The notes under the pieces are model-generated. The model saw nothing but the letters and a program-made list of their open reading frames with translations. It did no database searches and had not been told where the DNA came from. Shown here one piece after another: positions 1-6,944 of a stretch of DNA of 10,852 bases. The translations under genes were made by a program, and so were the position numbers. The first letter of the stretch is position 1, and each line of letters begins with the position of its first letter. Origin of the DNA: CAG-791 sp045546175 (GTDB taxonomy: Bacteria; Bacillota; Clostridia; Lachnospirales; Lachnospiraceae); contig JAZQCI010000009.1 in the NCBI GenBank assembly GCA_045546175.1, positions 1 through 10,852 on the forward strand. Reading direction: 5' to 3'.

Positions 1-1315
1 GGACGATGCCGACCAGGCACAGCGCCGGGATCAGGGTGTAGAGGCACTGGATCATGAACAGGGCGCTCTCCGGCTGCTGCACGACCTCATTGCTGGTAGT
101 GGCAATGTAGCCAGCTGCGCCGAGCAGGATACCGGTCAGGCCGGTGCCGATGCCGTTGAGAGCTTTCATCAGGAAGTTCATGACGACCGCGGAGGTGCCG
201 TCCATGCGGTGCATGCCCTTGTATTCGTTGTAGTTGGCGATCTGTAGGATACCGGGGGCCTGCAGGTAGGAGCAGGGCAGAGAGATCAGGTTGGTGACGA
301 TGATGCCGATATAGACCATGGCCAGGCTGCCGTGGGAGAAGAAGACCGTCAGATAACCGACAGCCGAAAGAACGGCGGTCAGGATGAAGAGCTTGGACAT
401 GCCGAGCTTCCGGATCAGGACCGGGAAGATAAGCATTACCGGCAGAAGCACAATGGCGAAGGCACTGACGATACCGAAGGCGCCCGCATCGCCGACGATG
501 TATTGGAAGTAGTAGCTTCCGGCACCGAAGCCGACGATCATATTGTACAGACCGATCATGCCGCCCCAGCTCCAGGCGTAGGGATTGGTCCGCAGCATGG
601 TGATCGCTTCCTTGAGATCCAGCTTCTGTGCGCTCTGCCCCGCGTCGACGGAGGGATCCTCCTTGACGGTGAACATACGCACGATGCCGAGCAGCGCGAG
701 CGGGATAGCATAGATGATAATGAGCTTACGCCAGGCGGCCGCGCCGCCGTTTCCAACGACGATCCAAGCGTTATAGAGCCGCGGGAAGGTCATAGAAATG
801 GCGATAGAGCCGGCCATAGAGACAAGTCCGCCGTAGGAGGCGACCTTGGTTACGAGCTTGCTGTTGCCGTTGAAGGCGCGGATCAGATAGGGGGTCTGGT
901 TGGCGGCGAGCATGGTGCCAAAGATGGAGTAAACTAAGATGTACATGAGGAAGACCCAGACGTACTTGAGCATCATGCTCCACTGGGGGCCGGTGCTGAA
1001 CAGCAGGATCACACACAGCCACTCCAGGACGATGCAGATCTCATACGGTCTTGCCTTGCCCCATTTAGTATTGGTATTGTCCACGATGTAGCCGGCCATC
1101 AGGTCGGTCACTGCGTCGACCAGACGGGCGACCAGCAACAGGACGCCGACGATTTTCGGATCGAGTCCCAACGTATTGGAACTGTAGAGCAACAGATAGG
1201 CGCTGATAATGACGGTGACACCGGCCAGCGCGACATCGCGGGTCTTCCATGCAAAGAAGCGTCCCCACGGCATCTTGTCCGGGTTTGGGACTTTGGCTGT
1301 TTTCTCTTTACCCAT
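1..1315 (-). CDS. GPH-family (MelB-like) sugar:cation symporter, C-terminus cut by window edge
   Basis: An inner-membrane secondary transporter of the glycoside-pentoside-hexuronide:cation symporter family, expected to import a sugar or glycoside with Na+ or H+. I translated the minus strand from ATG at 1315; 438 codons stay open to the window edge, and since family members are about 450-480 aa only a short tail is missing. The family signature is clear at residues 63-90: ARLVDAVTD, then GYIVDNTNTKWGKARPY. D67 and D71 fall in the helix II segment that binds the cation in MelB, and D79 and the WGK-x-RPY loop follow. Hydrophobic segments recur through the whole reading frame, as in a 12-helix MFS protein. 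The start is supported by GGGAGGAA a few bases upstream. The gene is divergent from an AraC regulator, suggesting inducible substrate uptake. The substrate cannot be read from sequence. Confidence 0.93.
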   Translation of the reverse strand, partial: MGKEKTAKVPNPDKMPWGRFFAWKTRDVALAGVTVIISAYLLLYSSNTLGLDPKIVGVLLLVARLVDAVTDLMAGYIVDNTNTKWGKARPYEICIVLEWLCVILLFSTGPQWSMMLKYVWVFLMYILVYSIFGTMLAANQTPYLIRAFNGNSKLVTKVASYGGLVSMAGSIAISMTFPRLYNAWIVVGNGGAAAWRKLIIIYAIPLALLGIVRMFTVKEDPSVDAGQSAQKLDLKEAITMLRTNPYAWSWGGMIGLYNMIVGFGAGSYYFQYIVGDAGAFGIVSAFAIVLLPVMLIFPVLIRKLGMSKLFILTAVLSAVGYLTVFFSHGSLAMVYIGIIVTNLISLPCSYLQAPGILQIANYNEYKGMHRMDGTSAVVMNFLMKALNGIGTGLTGILLGAAGYIATTSNEVVQQPESALFMIQCLYTLIPALCLVGIV

Positions 1316-1383
1316 AATGATTCCTCCCTGATATTTTTGGTGAGAACACCGTTTGCGCTTTTAGAATACAGGAAGGGATAAGC

Positions 1384-1460
1384 GTTGTAAAACAACAAAT
1401 TAGTTTTCAATATTACAAATTCGCCCATTTCTTAAATCAGAGCTAATTTATTGTTTTCAA
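1384..1460. promoter_or_regulatory. Candidate operator region between symporter and AraC regulator
   Basis: Two copies of T-W-GTTTTCAA lie at 1401-1410 and 1451-1460 in direct orientation, exactly 50 bases apart, and the match extends to TTA just downstream. The second copy overlaps the proposed -35 of the regulator gene. A perfect palindrome GTTGT-AAA-ACAAC lies at 1384-1396. AraC-family proteins usually bind direct repeats, so the pair is a reasonable autoregulatory and activator site. Its role is inferred only from position and repetition. Confidence 0.4.
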
Positions 1461-1479
1461 AGTTATTTTATGATATTAT
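1451..1479 (+). promoter_or_regulatory. Sigma-A-type promoter with extended -10 for the AraC gene
   Basis: TTGTTT (1451-1456), a 17-base spacer and TATTAT (1474-1479). TGA directly before the -10 makes an extended TGn-TATNNT element. Predicted transcription would begin about 12-14 bases before the ATG at 1498, a very short leader that contains little more than the GGGGGTGAAGGA ribosome binding site. Confidence 0.55.
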
Positions 1480-1497
1480 GGAAATGGGGGTGAAGGA

Positions 1498-2691
1498 ATG
1501 GATCAAGAGAACAAACTGCAATTTCTCCTTGAAATGATCCGGTGCAGCGGAGATATTTCATATTGGATCTATGACAGCGAGGGAGAGCTGCTCCACTCAC
1601 AGAGTGTTAATGAGGATTTTCATCTGATTTTTCAGCGGTCCGGCTGCCTTCAGTACGCCATGGGCCAGGTGGGAAACGCGCCCATGTGTTTGGGCGAGAA
1701 CCTGGGCTTGCTCTGGGGGGCGGTATTTACCGGTGAAGAAGAGACTCGTCAGCTTCATGTAATCGGTCCGGTACAGAATACGGAAATCTCACAAAGGGCG
1801 CTTGACAGCGTTGCGCGGAGTATGATTCATACCTCAGAGCGCCGCCGCCTTTTTACAGAGCTTCTGACCGACCTTCCGGTAATTCCGCTTCCCCTCTTCC
1901 AGCACTATATACTGATGTTGCATCTTTGTCTGACAGGTGAGAGACTTCGGATCAGTGACATTCAATATCAACGCTATACGCAAAGTGGCATAAAGCCCCG
2001 GGAGAAACTTACCCGGGATCGCCACCAGAATTATATGGCCGAAAAGCGCTTGCTTTATCATATCCGTGAGGGCGATCTGAATTTCAAGCCGGCACAGGAG
2101 TATGCCGCATCTCTCAGCAGCGGGATACGAGTCCATTCTGATGATCCACTCAAACAAGTGCTGATCACCACTGCCTCCTTTACCTCGCTGTGCACCCGCG
2201 CTGCGATCGAGGGTGGACTCCCACCTGACACGGCCTATACAGTAGGCGACACCTATATCCAGGCCATGATCGGCTGCAAAAGCCCCGCAGAGCTGGGCGC
2301 ACTGAACCACGCTATGTATGAAGATTTTGTTCTCCGTGTTCACAAGGTACGCACAAACCACAAACTCTCACCCCAGATTCTGGCCTGCTGTGAATATGTC
2401 CAACTACACATGGAAGATGAGCTGTCCATCTCCATTTTGGCGAAGCAGGCCGGGTATACGCCTTATTATCTCTCCCGCAAATTCAAAGCTGAGGTTGGGG
2501 AGAGCATCGCCGATTATATTGATATCGTGCGTATCGAACGGGCAAAAATGCTGTTGGAGACGACAAATCAGCCCATTTCTGAGATTGCCCGAACGCTTCA
2601 TTATTGCTCCAGCACCTATTTCAGCGATACCTTCAAGCGCATCACCGGCAAGCTTCCACGGGAATACCGTCAGGAGGCGGGGAACAGATAA
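1498..2691 (+). CDS. AraC/XylS-family transcriptional regulator
   Basis: A 397-aa transcription factor. The C-terminal ~100 residues (about 290-390) form the double helix-turn-helix of the AraC family. The first HTH is around residues 305-331 (SISILAKQAGYTPYYLSRKF); the second is around 358-385 (ISEIARTLHYCSSTYFSDTFKRITG), followed by the usual P-x-EYR ending. The N-terminal ~280 residues lack a cupin-like signature I can recognise and probably form the ligand-sensing part; cytoplasmic, with no membrane segment. ATG at 1498 is preceded by GGGGGTGAAGGA. The gene is divergent from the GPH symporter, a common pairing in gut Clostridia, and most likely activates it in response to the sugar or a metabolite. 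A strong hairpin follows about 50 bases after the stop. The class is certain; ligand and targets are inferred. Confidence 0.95.
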   Translation: MDQENKLQFLLEMIRCSGDISYWIYDSEGELLHSQSVNEDFHLIFQRSGCLQYAMGQVGNAPMCLGENLGLLWGAVFTGEEETRQLHVIGPVQNTEISQRALDSVARSMIHTSERRRLFTELLTDLPVIPLPLFQHYILMLHLCLTGERLRISDIQYQRYTQSGIKPREKLTRDRHQNYMAEKRLLYHIREGDLNFKPAQEYAASLSSGIRVHSDDPLKQVLITTASFTSLCTRAAIEGGLPPDTAYTVGDTYIQAMIGCKSPAELGALNHAMYEDFVLRVHKVRTNHKLSPQILACCEYVQLHMEDELSISILAKQAGYTPYYLSRKFKAEVGESIADYIDIVRIERAKMLLETTNQPISEIARTLHYCSSTYFSDTFKRITGKLPREYRQEAGNR

Positions 2692-2737
2692 ATCATGATC
2701 GCTCCTACTGGTTTATCCCCTTGCTTATCTGGTTTAG

Positions 2738-2804
2738 AGCGGGAAAAGGCGTTGCCTCTCAATAGCTTCAAATGCTATTTTGAGACAACGCCTTTTTCCG
2801 CGCT
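2738..2804 (+). terminator. Long stem-loop terminator after the AraC gene
   Basis: The left arm runs AGCGGG-AAAA-GGCGTTG then TCTCAATAGC; after a short loop the right arm runs GCTATTTTGAGA then CAACGCC-TTTTT-CCGCGCT. Only small bulges interrupt it. The A-run before GGCGTTG and the T-run after CAACGCC are the layout of an intrinsic terminator that could work in both directions. Confidence 0.75.
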
Positions 2805-2837
2805 TAATAATCTCTCATAGCTGATACTATAAAGGTG

Positions 2838-2883
2838 CTGAAAAAGGTATGCTTTTCATAACGGAAAGGCATACCTTTTTCAG
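2838..2883 (+). terminator. Second perfect stem-loop, terminator-like
   Basis: A perfect 15-base inverted repeat, CTGAAAAAGGTATGC (2838-2852) against GCATACCTTTTTCAG (2869-2883), extended inward by a TTTTC/GGAAA pairing to about 20 pairs with a 6-base loop. The T-run lies inside the right arm. It may be a bidirectional terminator backing up the first hairpin. No gene is visible between the two. Confidence 0.55.
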
Positions 2884-3136
2884 TGTCCAATAAAACAATG
2901 GATTTCGGGTTATACGGTGACACCCGGCGATAATACGGGAACGGTTTTTCCTCAAATCAAGTTCTATGCAAACGATAGGCGATTCTGAACAGCATTTGCA
3001 AAAAACCAACTATTCAAAGGTTCTCCTGGATCGTCTGAAAACTCCATAAATGCAAAAGGTCAGTCCGGGAGCTTTTCAAGAAATAATGACTGAAGAGATT
3101 TAATTATGATTATGGTGTTTAACACAGGGAATCCTG
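2884..3136. other. Gene-free stretch, nothing recognised
   Basis: Short open frames here give no recognisable protein and lack ribosome binding sites. No RNA gene or repeat was seen. It lies downstream of the flavodoxin-like remnant on the minus strand. Confidence 0.5.
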
Positions 3137-3448
3137 TCAATGCCCGGCCAAATCTGCCCCAAGATGAAAAGCAGCCTCCAAATCCTGAGGGAACCGAGTC
3201 TGGCGTATTGCCTTTTTCTGCTCTTCGTTGAAACTTGACATGTCAAATCTGCTGTAATCATTGGTTTGAAGGGTGTCGCAGCAGGGATATATTGTCAAAG
3301 ATCCGTTCAACGCCCGAAGCCCCTGGAACTGTTCTTCCATCTTGGTTTTATACCATTCGTCATATAGTTCCCGGCTCGCATTCATGGTCAAAATGACTCC
3401 CACGTTCACCTTGCCGCAAAAGTCATTTTTTATGTCTGGTTTCATCAT
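3137..3448 (-). pseudogene. 5'-truncated flavodoxin-like NAD(P)H:FMN oxidoreductase remnant
   Basis: An open frame of 103 codons that resembles only the C-terminal half of flavodoxin-fold oxidoreductases of about 180-220 aa. The segment NVGVILTMNAS looks like the central beta-strand region (family pattern ..FIYTMNV). The later NDYSRFDMSSFNEEQKKA and FPQDLEAAFHLGADLAG match the usual end of such proteins (DYSKY..MFD..., FPKDL..A..LG..L). The N-terminal FMN-binding part (GSPR-like loop, CxxC segment) is missing. Directly upstream of the first ATG is an in-frame TGA, there is no good ribosome binding site, and I could not find the missing half in other frames of 3449-3855. I read it as a broken chromosomal gene; a short expressed protein is unlikely. 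Confidence 0.6.
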
Positions 3449-3855
3449 TCAGATGCAAAATCTCTGTAAAGGGGGGCATGAATCATGAACCCCCTCCAAA
3501 ACCTTATCTCATGCGGATTCCTGCATCCATCCCTTCCCGGAAACACCTCTGAAACGCCCATTTCCAGCCGAAATGGGCCATGCTCCGTTCATTCTTAAAA
3601 TCCCTTCTCCCGGATACACTGGTCTCAACAGTTCAGGGAAATAAAGGCACATCGCCCGATTCCACCGAACCAACAAAATATCGAAAGCCTGACATGCATT
3701 AAGGGCTGAGGATACATATGCAGGATTTATCGGAGATCCCGATAGAACCGGCATCGGTACCCCTTCTTTAATGCACCCGCTTTCAGGCGTTAGGGGCCGG
3801 TCCGCATCCTGACTATGCATCCTCCGCTCACCGCAGCAGGCGGAAAGGACCAGGG
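3449..3855. other. Gene-free stretch with palindromes (possible element-chromosome junction)
   Basis: No convincing gene. A 103-codon minus-strand frame (3509-3820) has no recognisable domain or ribosome binding site. Structure is visible: a perfect GCCCATTTC/GAAATGGGC hairpin with a 5-base loop at 3556-3578, and an 81-base block at 3695-3775 bounded by TGCATTAA and TTAATGCA with smaller hairpins inside. The stretch separates the truncated flavodoxin gene from the mobile-type XRE gene. Confidence 0.4.
3695..3775. repeat. 81-base block with inverted-repeat ends and internal alternative hairpins
   Basis: The ends are TGCATTAAGGG (3695-3705) and CCCTTCTTTAATGCA (3761-3775), which pair if four bases bulge. 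Inside, CCGAT at 3739-3743 can pair with either ATCGG at 3729-3733 or ATCGG at 3753-3757, giving two mutually exclusive stems. It could be a small palindromic repeat element or a regulatory fold. Identity unknown. Confidence 0.3.
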
Positions 3856-4143
3856 ATGTATTTTGAACCGAAGGAATTTGGAAAACGGATGAAGGAAGCC
3901 AGAAACAAAAAAGGACTCACACAGGAACGACTGGCCGAGATGCTCGGCGTGGATCGGCTGCATGTAAACCGTCTGGAAAAGGGCGCAAAAGCCTGCTCCA
4001 TCGACCTGCTGATCGATATTTCACAGTTCCTGAATGTAAGTACTGACTATCTCCTGAAAGGGACGCCTGTCATCTCCTCTGATGCCAGGGTGCGGATGCT
4101 CTCGGCGCTTACGGAGCTCACGGCGATCAGCAATGAACTGTGA
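3856..4143 (+). CDS. XRE/Cro-CI-type helix-turn-helix repressor
   Basis: A 95-aa DNA-binding protein of the Cro/C1 HTH class. Residues about 7-66 make up the five-helix domain: FGKRMKEARNKKGLTQERLA as helices 1-2, then the recognition region MLGVDRLHVNRLEKGAK, then DLLIDISQFLNVSTDYLLKG, the usual end of the domain. About 28 residues follow, with no protease or second domain. The start is supported by AAAGGA six bases upstream of ATG 3856. Such small repressors commonly hold the lysogenic or quiescent state of integrative elements. It is the first plus-strand gene of the element-like block and precedes the 550-base structured region, where its operators may lie (for example AGGT-C-ACCT at 4178-4186). 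The family is certain; its targets are inferred. Confidence 0.9.
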   Translation: MYFEPKEFGKRMKEARNKKGLTQERLAEMLGVDRLHVNRLEKGAKACSIDLLIDISQFLNVSTDYLLKGTPVISSDARVRMLSALTELTAISNEL

Positions 4144-4240
4144 GTTTTCTGCCTGAAACCGGGCAATGTGCGCCACGAGGTCACCTGAACGTGCGCTACG
4201 GGATCAATTTCAAATGTCCATTTCACGGCTAAACTGATAA
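4144..4240. other. Leader part of the long gene-free stretch
   Basis: No coding potential seen. It contains GTGCGC twice and a small palindrome AGGT-C-ACCT (4178-4186) that could bind the XRE protein. No convincing promoter was identified. Confidence 0.3.
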
Positions 4241-4665
4241 TCGTAACGGCGGTGCCGTTACGACCCCGGAAGGGGATGCACCATGACAACTGAATAGTGC
4301 ACATTCATTCAGGTACGAACGTGTGATAAGGAGCCACATCAGCGGCAAGCGCCATGACGGCCGAAAGGTCCGAGCGTGAAACCGGCCTGTAAGCGGGGAA
4401 CTGTCTTCCCTGTACAGCTAAGATCTGTCACACAAACAATGAGACTTCCGTAATTCGCGGCCCGGCCACAAAGAAGGCGGGGCGGGGTAACGCCCGATGA
4501 GCACCTGTGCAGCAGACAGGCACCTGAATGACTTCCCGGCGGAACATATCCGTCCTGCCATCCGGGGGTGTCTGGGACAAATACGGGAACACCATAATAC
4601 AGAGATTACAGCGGGCCGTGAGGCTAAGCTTTGGCGGTCCGCTTTACATAGGTTCCATAGGAACC
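4241..4665 (+). ncRNA. Densely structured intergenic region, candidate structured RNA or cis element of unknown class
   Basis: About 425 bases without a credible gene but with many clean stems. TCGTAACGGC-ggt-GCCGTTACGA (4241-4263, 10 bp) is followed at once by CCCC-GGAA-GGGG. GTGTGA at 4321 pairs with TCACAC at 4428, enclosing GGCC-GAAA-GGTC and a GGGGAA/TTCCC stem. Then come GGGCG/CGCCC (4480-4495), CCTGT/ACAGG (4504-4520), GGTGT/ACACC (4567-4593), GCGGGCC/GGTCCGC with a G·U pair (4611-4642), and GGTTCC-ATA-GGAACC (4651-4665). GNRA-type loops (GGAA, GAAA) occur. It ends 28 bases before the ParB-like start, so it could be a long regulatory leader, an independent RNA, or a DNA site (origin or transfer region). 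I do not recognise a known family. Strand is inferred from the downstream operon. Confidence 0.4.
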
Positions 4666-4693
4666 AAACAGACATAAAGGAGGGACACTTACA

Positions 4694-5674
4694 ATGGATT
4701 TGACGGATTTGAAAATCGATCCGGAGTTTGCCGAAAAGATCCCGCCGCTGACACCTGAGGAATTCGAACAGCTGGAAGCCAATATCCTGGCGGAAGGCAC
4801 CGTCTTAAATCCCCTCATCGTCTGGGACGGCGTGATCGTGGACGGCCATAACCGATACAAGATCATACAGGCCCATCCGGAAATCGGCTTTACAACGCAT
4901 GAGAAGCAGTTCGCTGATCGGTATGAAGCAATTATCTGGATCTGCCGGAACCAACTCGGCCGCAGAAACCTCACAGATGAACAAAAGAAGTATTTGATTG
5001 GCAAGCAGTACGAAGCGGAAAAAGCTGCGAGGGGTGAAAACTCCAGAGGACAGCCCAGGGATAAAACCGGCAAGTTTCACCGTAATGTTCAAAATGAACA
5101 TTACGGCTCTCAGGCACCTTCAACCACCCGGGAGAAAGTTGCGAAGGAAAACAATGTCACCGGCAGTTTCGTTCACAGGGCAGATCAGTTTACAAGAGGC
5201 CTTGATGCTGCTGATGCAATTATTCCAGGAATCCGCAACGAAATCCTTTCCGGTACCTTAAAGGTTCCTGAAAAAAGCGTGACCGCTATTGCAAGAGCGG
5301 CACCGGATGAAAGACCGCAGCTTGCAGAAGACCTTCGCAATCCGCGCCCTCCTCCCAAAAAGAAGAAGCCGGAGCCGGCCGAAACGCCGGTTCAATCAGC
5401 GGATATAGAAGAAGCTTCCGATACCGGCCGGCCTACATCCGCTCTCGCCATCTCAGAAAGCATGGCCAGCAGTCCGGACCGTAAGAACCGGGATGCCCCG
5501 GTTGAAACCATTATCGCTGAACTTGCGGATGCCCTGGAAGGAATGATCTTCCGATGGGACTTCTGCTTAACCGTAAATAAGCCGAACGCGTCGCTGGAAG
5601 AATGCCGGACGCAGGTCCGGGCACTGGCGGCCAAAGGCATAGAATACCTGAATCACATCAAGGAGGATAAATAA
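4694..5674 (+). CDS. ParB/Srx-fold (ParB-like N-terminal domain) protein
   Basis: A 326-aa protein whose first ~100 residues have a ParB-like nuclease/CTPase fold. It has the opening PLTPEEFEQLEANILAEGTV, then LIVWDGVIVDGHNRYKII at 41-58, where VDGHNR (49-54) takes the place of the ParB phosphate-binding box. Residues about 140-200 (TTREKVAKENNVTGSFVHRA onward) look like a ParB-type HTH. A Pro/Lys-rich linker (about 217-230) leads to a C-terminal helical segment (268-326). AAGGAGGG lies nine bases before ATG 4694. No ParA is present, so a role in DNA binding, regulation or stable maintenance of the element is more likely than classical partition. Its TAA abuts the GTG of the next gene, so the two are co-translated. 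The domain is confident; the function is not established. Confidence 0.85.
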   Translation: MDLTDLKIDPEFAEKIPPLTPEEFEQLEANILAEGTVLNPLIVWDGVIVDGHNRYKIIQAHPEIGFTTHEKQFADRYEAIIWICRNQLGRRNLTDEQKKYLIGKQYEAEKAARGENSRGQPRDKTGKFHRNVQNEHYGSQAPSTTREKVAKENNVTGSFVHRADQFTRGLDAADAIIPGIRNEILSGTLKVPEKSVTAIARAAPDERPQLAEDLRNPRPPPKKKKPEPAETPVQSADIEEASDTGRPTSALAISESMASSPDRKNRDAPVETIIAELADALEGMIFRWDFCLTVNKPNASLEECRTQVRALAAKGIEYLNHIKEDK

Positions 5675-6487
5675 GTGATGGAAAACATGATGAGAGAGAA
5701 CGCAGTACCAACTTACGTAAAGCCCTATAAGGAAATGATGATCGACAGCGACCAGCTGGAGGTTCCCCGCAACACTTACCAGCGCCGGCAGGAACCCGAC
5801 CAGATCACGAAGATCTCCCTTAACTTTGACGAACGTATTGCCAACGAGCCGAAAGTCAGCTACCGAGACGGCCGCTACTTCGTCTTCGACGGCCAGCACA
5901 CCATCGCCGCCAGGGTCCACCGGAACGGCGGCAAGCCGCTTCCGATCCTCTGCAAGGTTTACTTCGGGATGACAGAAAAGGAAGAGGCACTGCTCTTTGC
6001 ACAGCAGACCGGCTTTTCCAGAGACCTGGGCGCCGGACCGGAGCTGCGGGCGAAGGCCTTTGGTGAAGACCAGGTCGTCCTCAAGTTTATTGCAGTGACA
6101 GAAGAAACCGGCGCGGTTCTCGATATGAGCCAGAAGCGCGGACGGAACCGCCTGGCCTGCGTGGCCACGGCCTTTAAGGAATTCTCCCGTCTCGGCCCGG
6201 AAAAATATAAGGAAGCCCTCAGCATTCTACTGGAAGCCTGGGACGGTGATCCTGATGCACTCCGTTCCGAAACCGTTACGGCCATGTGTGCTTTCGTAGA
6301 TCTCTACTGGGAGGAATATGACCGCAAGCGCCTGATCCGCCAGTGCCGCAAGAAGGACCCGCTGACCATTTACCGCGACGGACGGGCCATGGGCGATGCC
6401 CTGGGCGGTTATAAAAAGTATTTAGCGCAGGTCGTCAGGATTTATAACGGCGCCAGTGTCAAGACGGCGCTGCCGATCAAATATTGA
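5675..6487 (+). CDS. DUF6551-type ParB-like protein
   Basis: A 270-aa protein resembling the DUF6551 branch of ParB/Srx-fold proteins. Residues about 10-30 (VPTYVKPYKEMMIDSDQLEV) and a central YRDGRYFVFDGQHTIAAR (63-80) give the DGQHT box typical of the family. Next comes KVYFGMTEKEEALLFAQQTGF (94-114), matching the usual FxGLTxEEEAxLFxxQN segment. The rest is helical and basic. The start is GTG at 5675, exactly after the previous stop, with AGGAGG eight bases upstream; ATG at 5678 is an alternative with less favourable spacing. Two different ParB-like proteins in tandem without ParA suggest a paired DNA-associated function. It ends 13 bases before the MazF start. The family match is from memory of its motifs; the biochemical role is unknown. 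Confidence 0.82.
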   Translation: MMENMMRENAVPTYVKPYKEMMIDSDQLEVPRNTYQRRQEPDQITKISLNFDERIANEPKVSYRDGRYFVFDGQHTIAARVHRNGGKPLPILCKVYFGMTEKEEALLFAQQTGFSRDLGAGPELRAKAFGEDQVVLKFIAVTEETGAVLDMSQKRGRNRLACVATAFKEFSRLGPEKYKEALSILLEAWDGDPDALRSETVTAMCAFVDLYWEEYDRKRLIRQCRKKDPLTIYRDGRAMGDALGGYKKYLAQVVRIYNGASVKTALPIKY

Positions 6488-6500
6488 GGAGGACAAGCAC

Positions 6501-6923
6501 ATGACGATGATCAATGAGGCCGAAAAGCCCCGCAGGGATCCTTCTTCGGTGAAGAACTGGATCTACCGGCGCGGGGACATCTATCTTGTCGATTTTGATC
6601 CCGTCGTTGGTTCCGAGCAGGGCGGGGTCAGACCTGGCCTGGTCCTGCAAAACGACATCGGGAACTTCTTTAGTCCCACCATGGTCGTTGCCCCGGTCAC
6701 AACGCAGCTGAAAAGGCTGGACCTTCCGACGCATGTCCTGCTGGAGAATGTCCGTGGTCTTAATGCCACGTCTATGGCTGTCATAGAACAGCCTAAGCCG
6801 ATCGATAAACAGCGGATCCGCAGGTACCTTGGAAAGATCAACAAGGAGCAGATGAAAGCTGTAGAGGCTGCCATGCTGATTGAATTTGGCATGGAGATCC
6901 CGGAGTGTGTGGAAGCACCGTAA
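6501..6923 (+). CDS. Type II toxin, PemK/MazF-family endoribonuclease
   Basis: A 140-aa protein (start chosen at ATG 6501) of the MazF/PemK fold, which cleaves single-stranded mRNA at short motifs. The core is intact: RRGDIYLVDFDPVVGSEQGGVRPGLVLQND (23-52) with the catalytic-type Arg44, and VVAPVTTQ with Thr67 at the position of the MazF active-site Thr. The later IEQPKPIDKQRIRRYLGKIN is the usual dimer-side segment. GAGGAGGA seven bases upstream fixes this start over an in-frame ATG at 6456 that would overlap the previous gene. No MazE-type antitoxin lies on either side: upstream is the ParB-like pair, downstream an excisionase-like gene. It may stabilise the element with an atypical antitoxin, or act alone in regulation. 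Toxin class confident; partner unknown. Confidence 0.92.
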   Translation: MTMINEAEKPRRDPSSVKNWIYRRGDIYLVDFDPVVGSEQGGVRPGLVLQNDIGNFFSPTMVVAPVTTQLKRLDLPTHVLLENVRGLNATSMAVIEQPKPIDKQRIRRYLGKINKEQMKAVEAAMLIEFGMEIPECVEAP

Positions 6924-6944
6924 GGAAAGTGAGGATATAAAACC

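Noticed and set aside
332..937. 201-aa plus-strand open frame opposite the symporter gene
   Set aside because: Strongly charged, low-complexity translation typical of an antisense frame of a membrane protein gene. The minus-strand frame has the GPH signature.
3509..3820. 103-aa minus-strand open frame between the flavodoxin remnant and XRE gene
   Set aside because: No recognisable domain, no ribosome binding site, and it runs over the palindromic block. Left as non-coding.
4321..4433. Possible group II intron 5' end (starts GTGTG, GAAA-loop stems)
   Set aside because: No domain V hairpin with the AGC triad, no reverse transcriptase gene and no intron 3' end were found in the stretch. GTGTG alone is too short to support the call.
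4560..4600. Promoter for the ParB-like operon using CATAAT at 4593-4598
   Set aside because: The only -35-like GACA element is about 13 bases away, too close. No convincing alternative was found.
6456..6500. Upstream ATG giving MazF 15 extra residues
   Set aside because: It overlaps the DUF6551 gene, has no ribosome binding site, and the added basic residues do not belong to the family. ATG 6501 has a good GAGGAGGA site.
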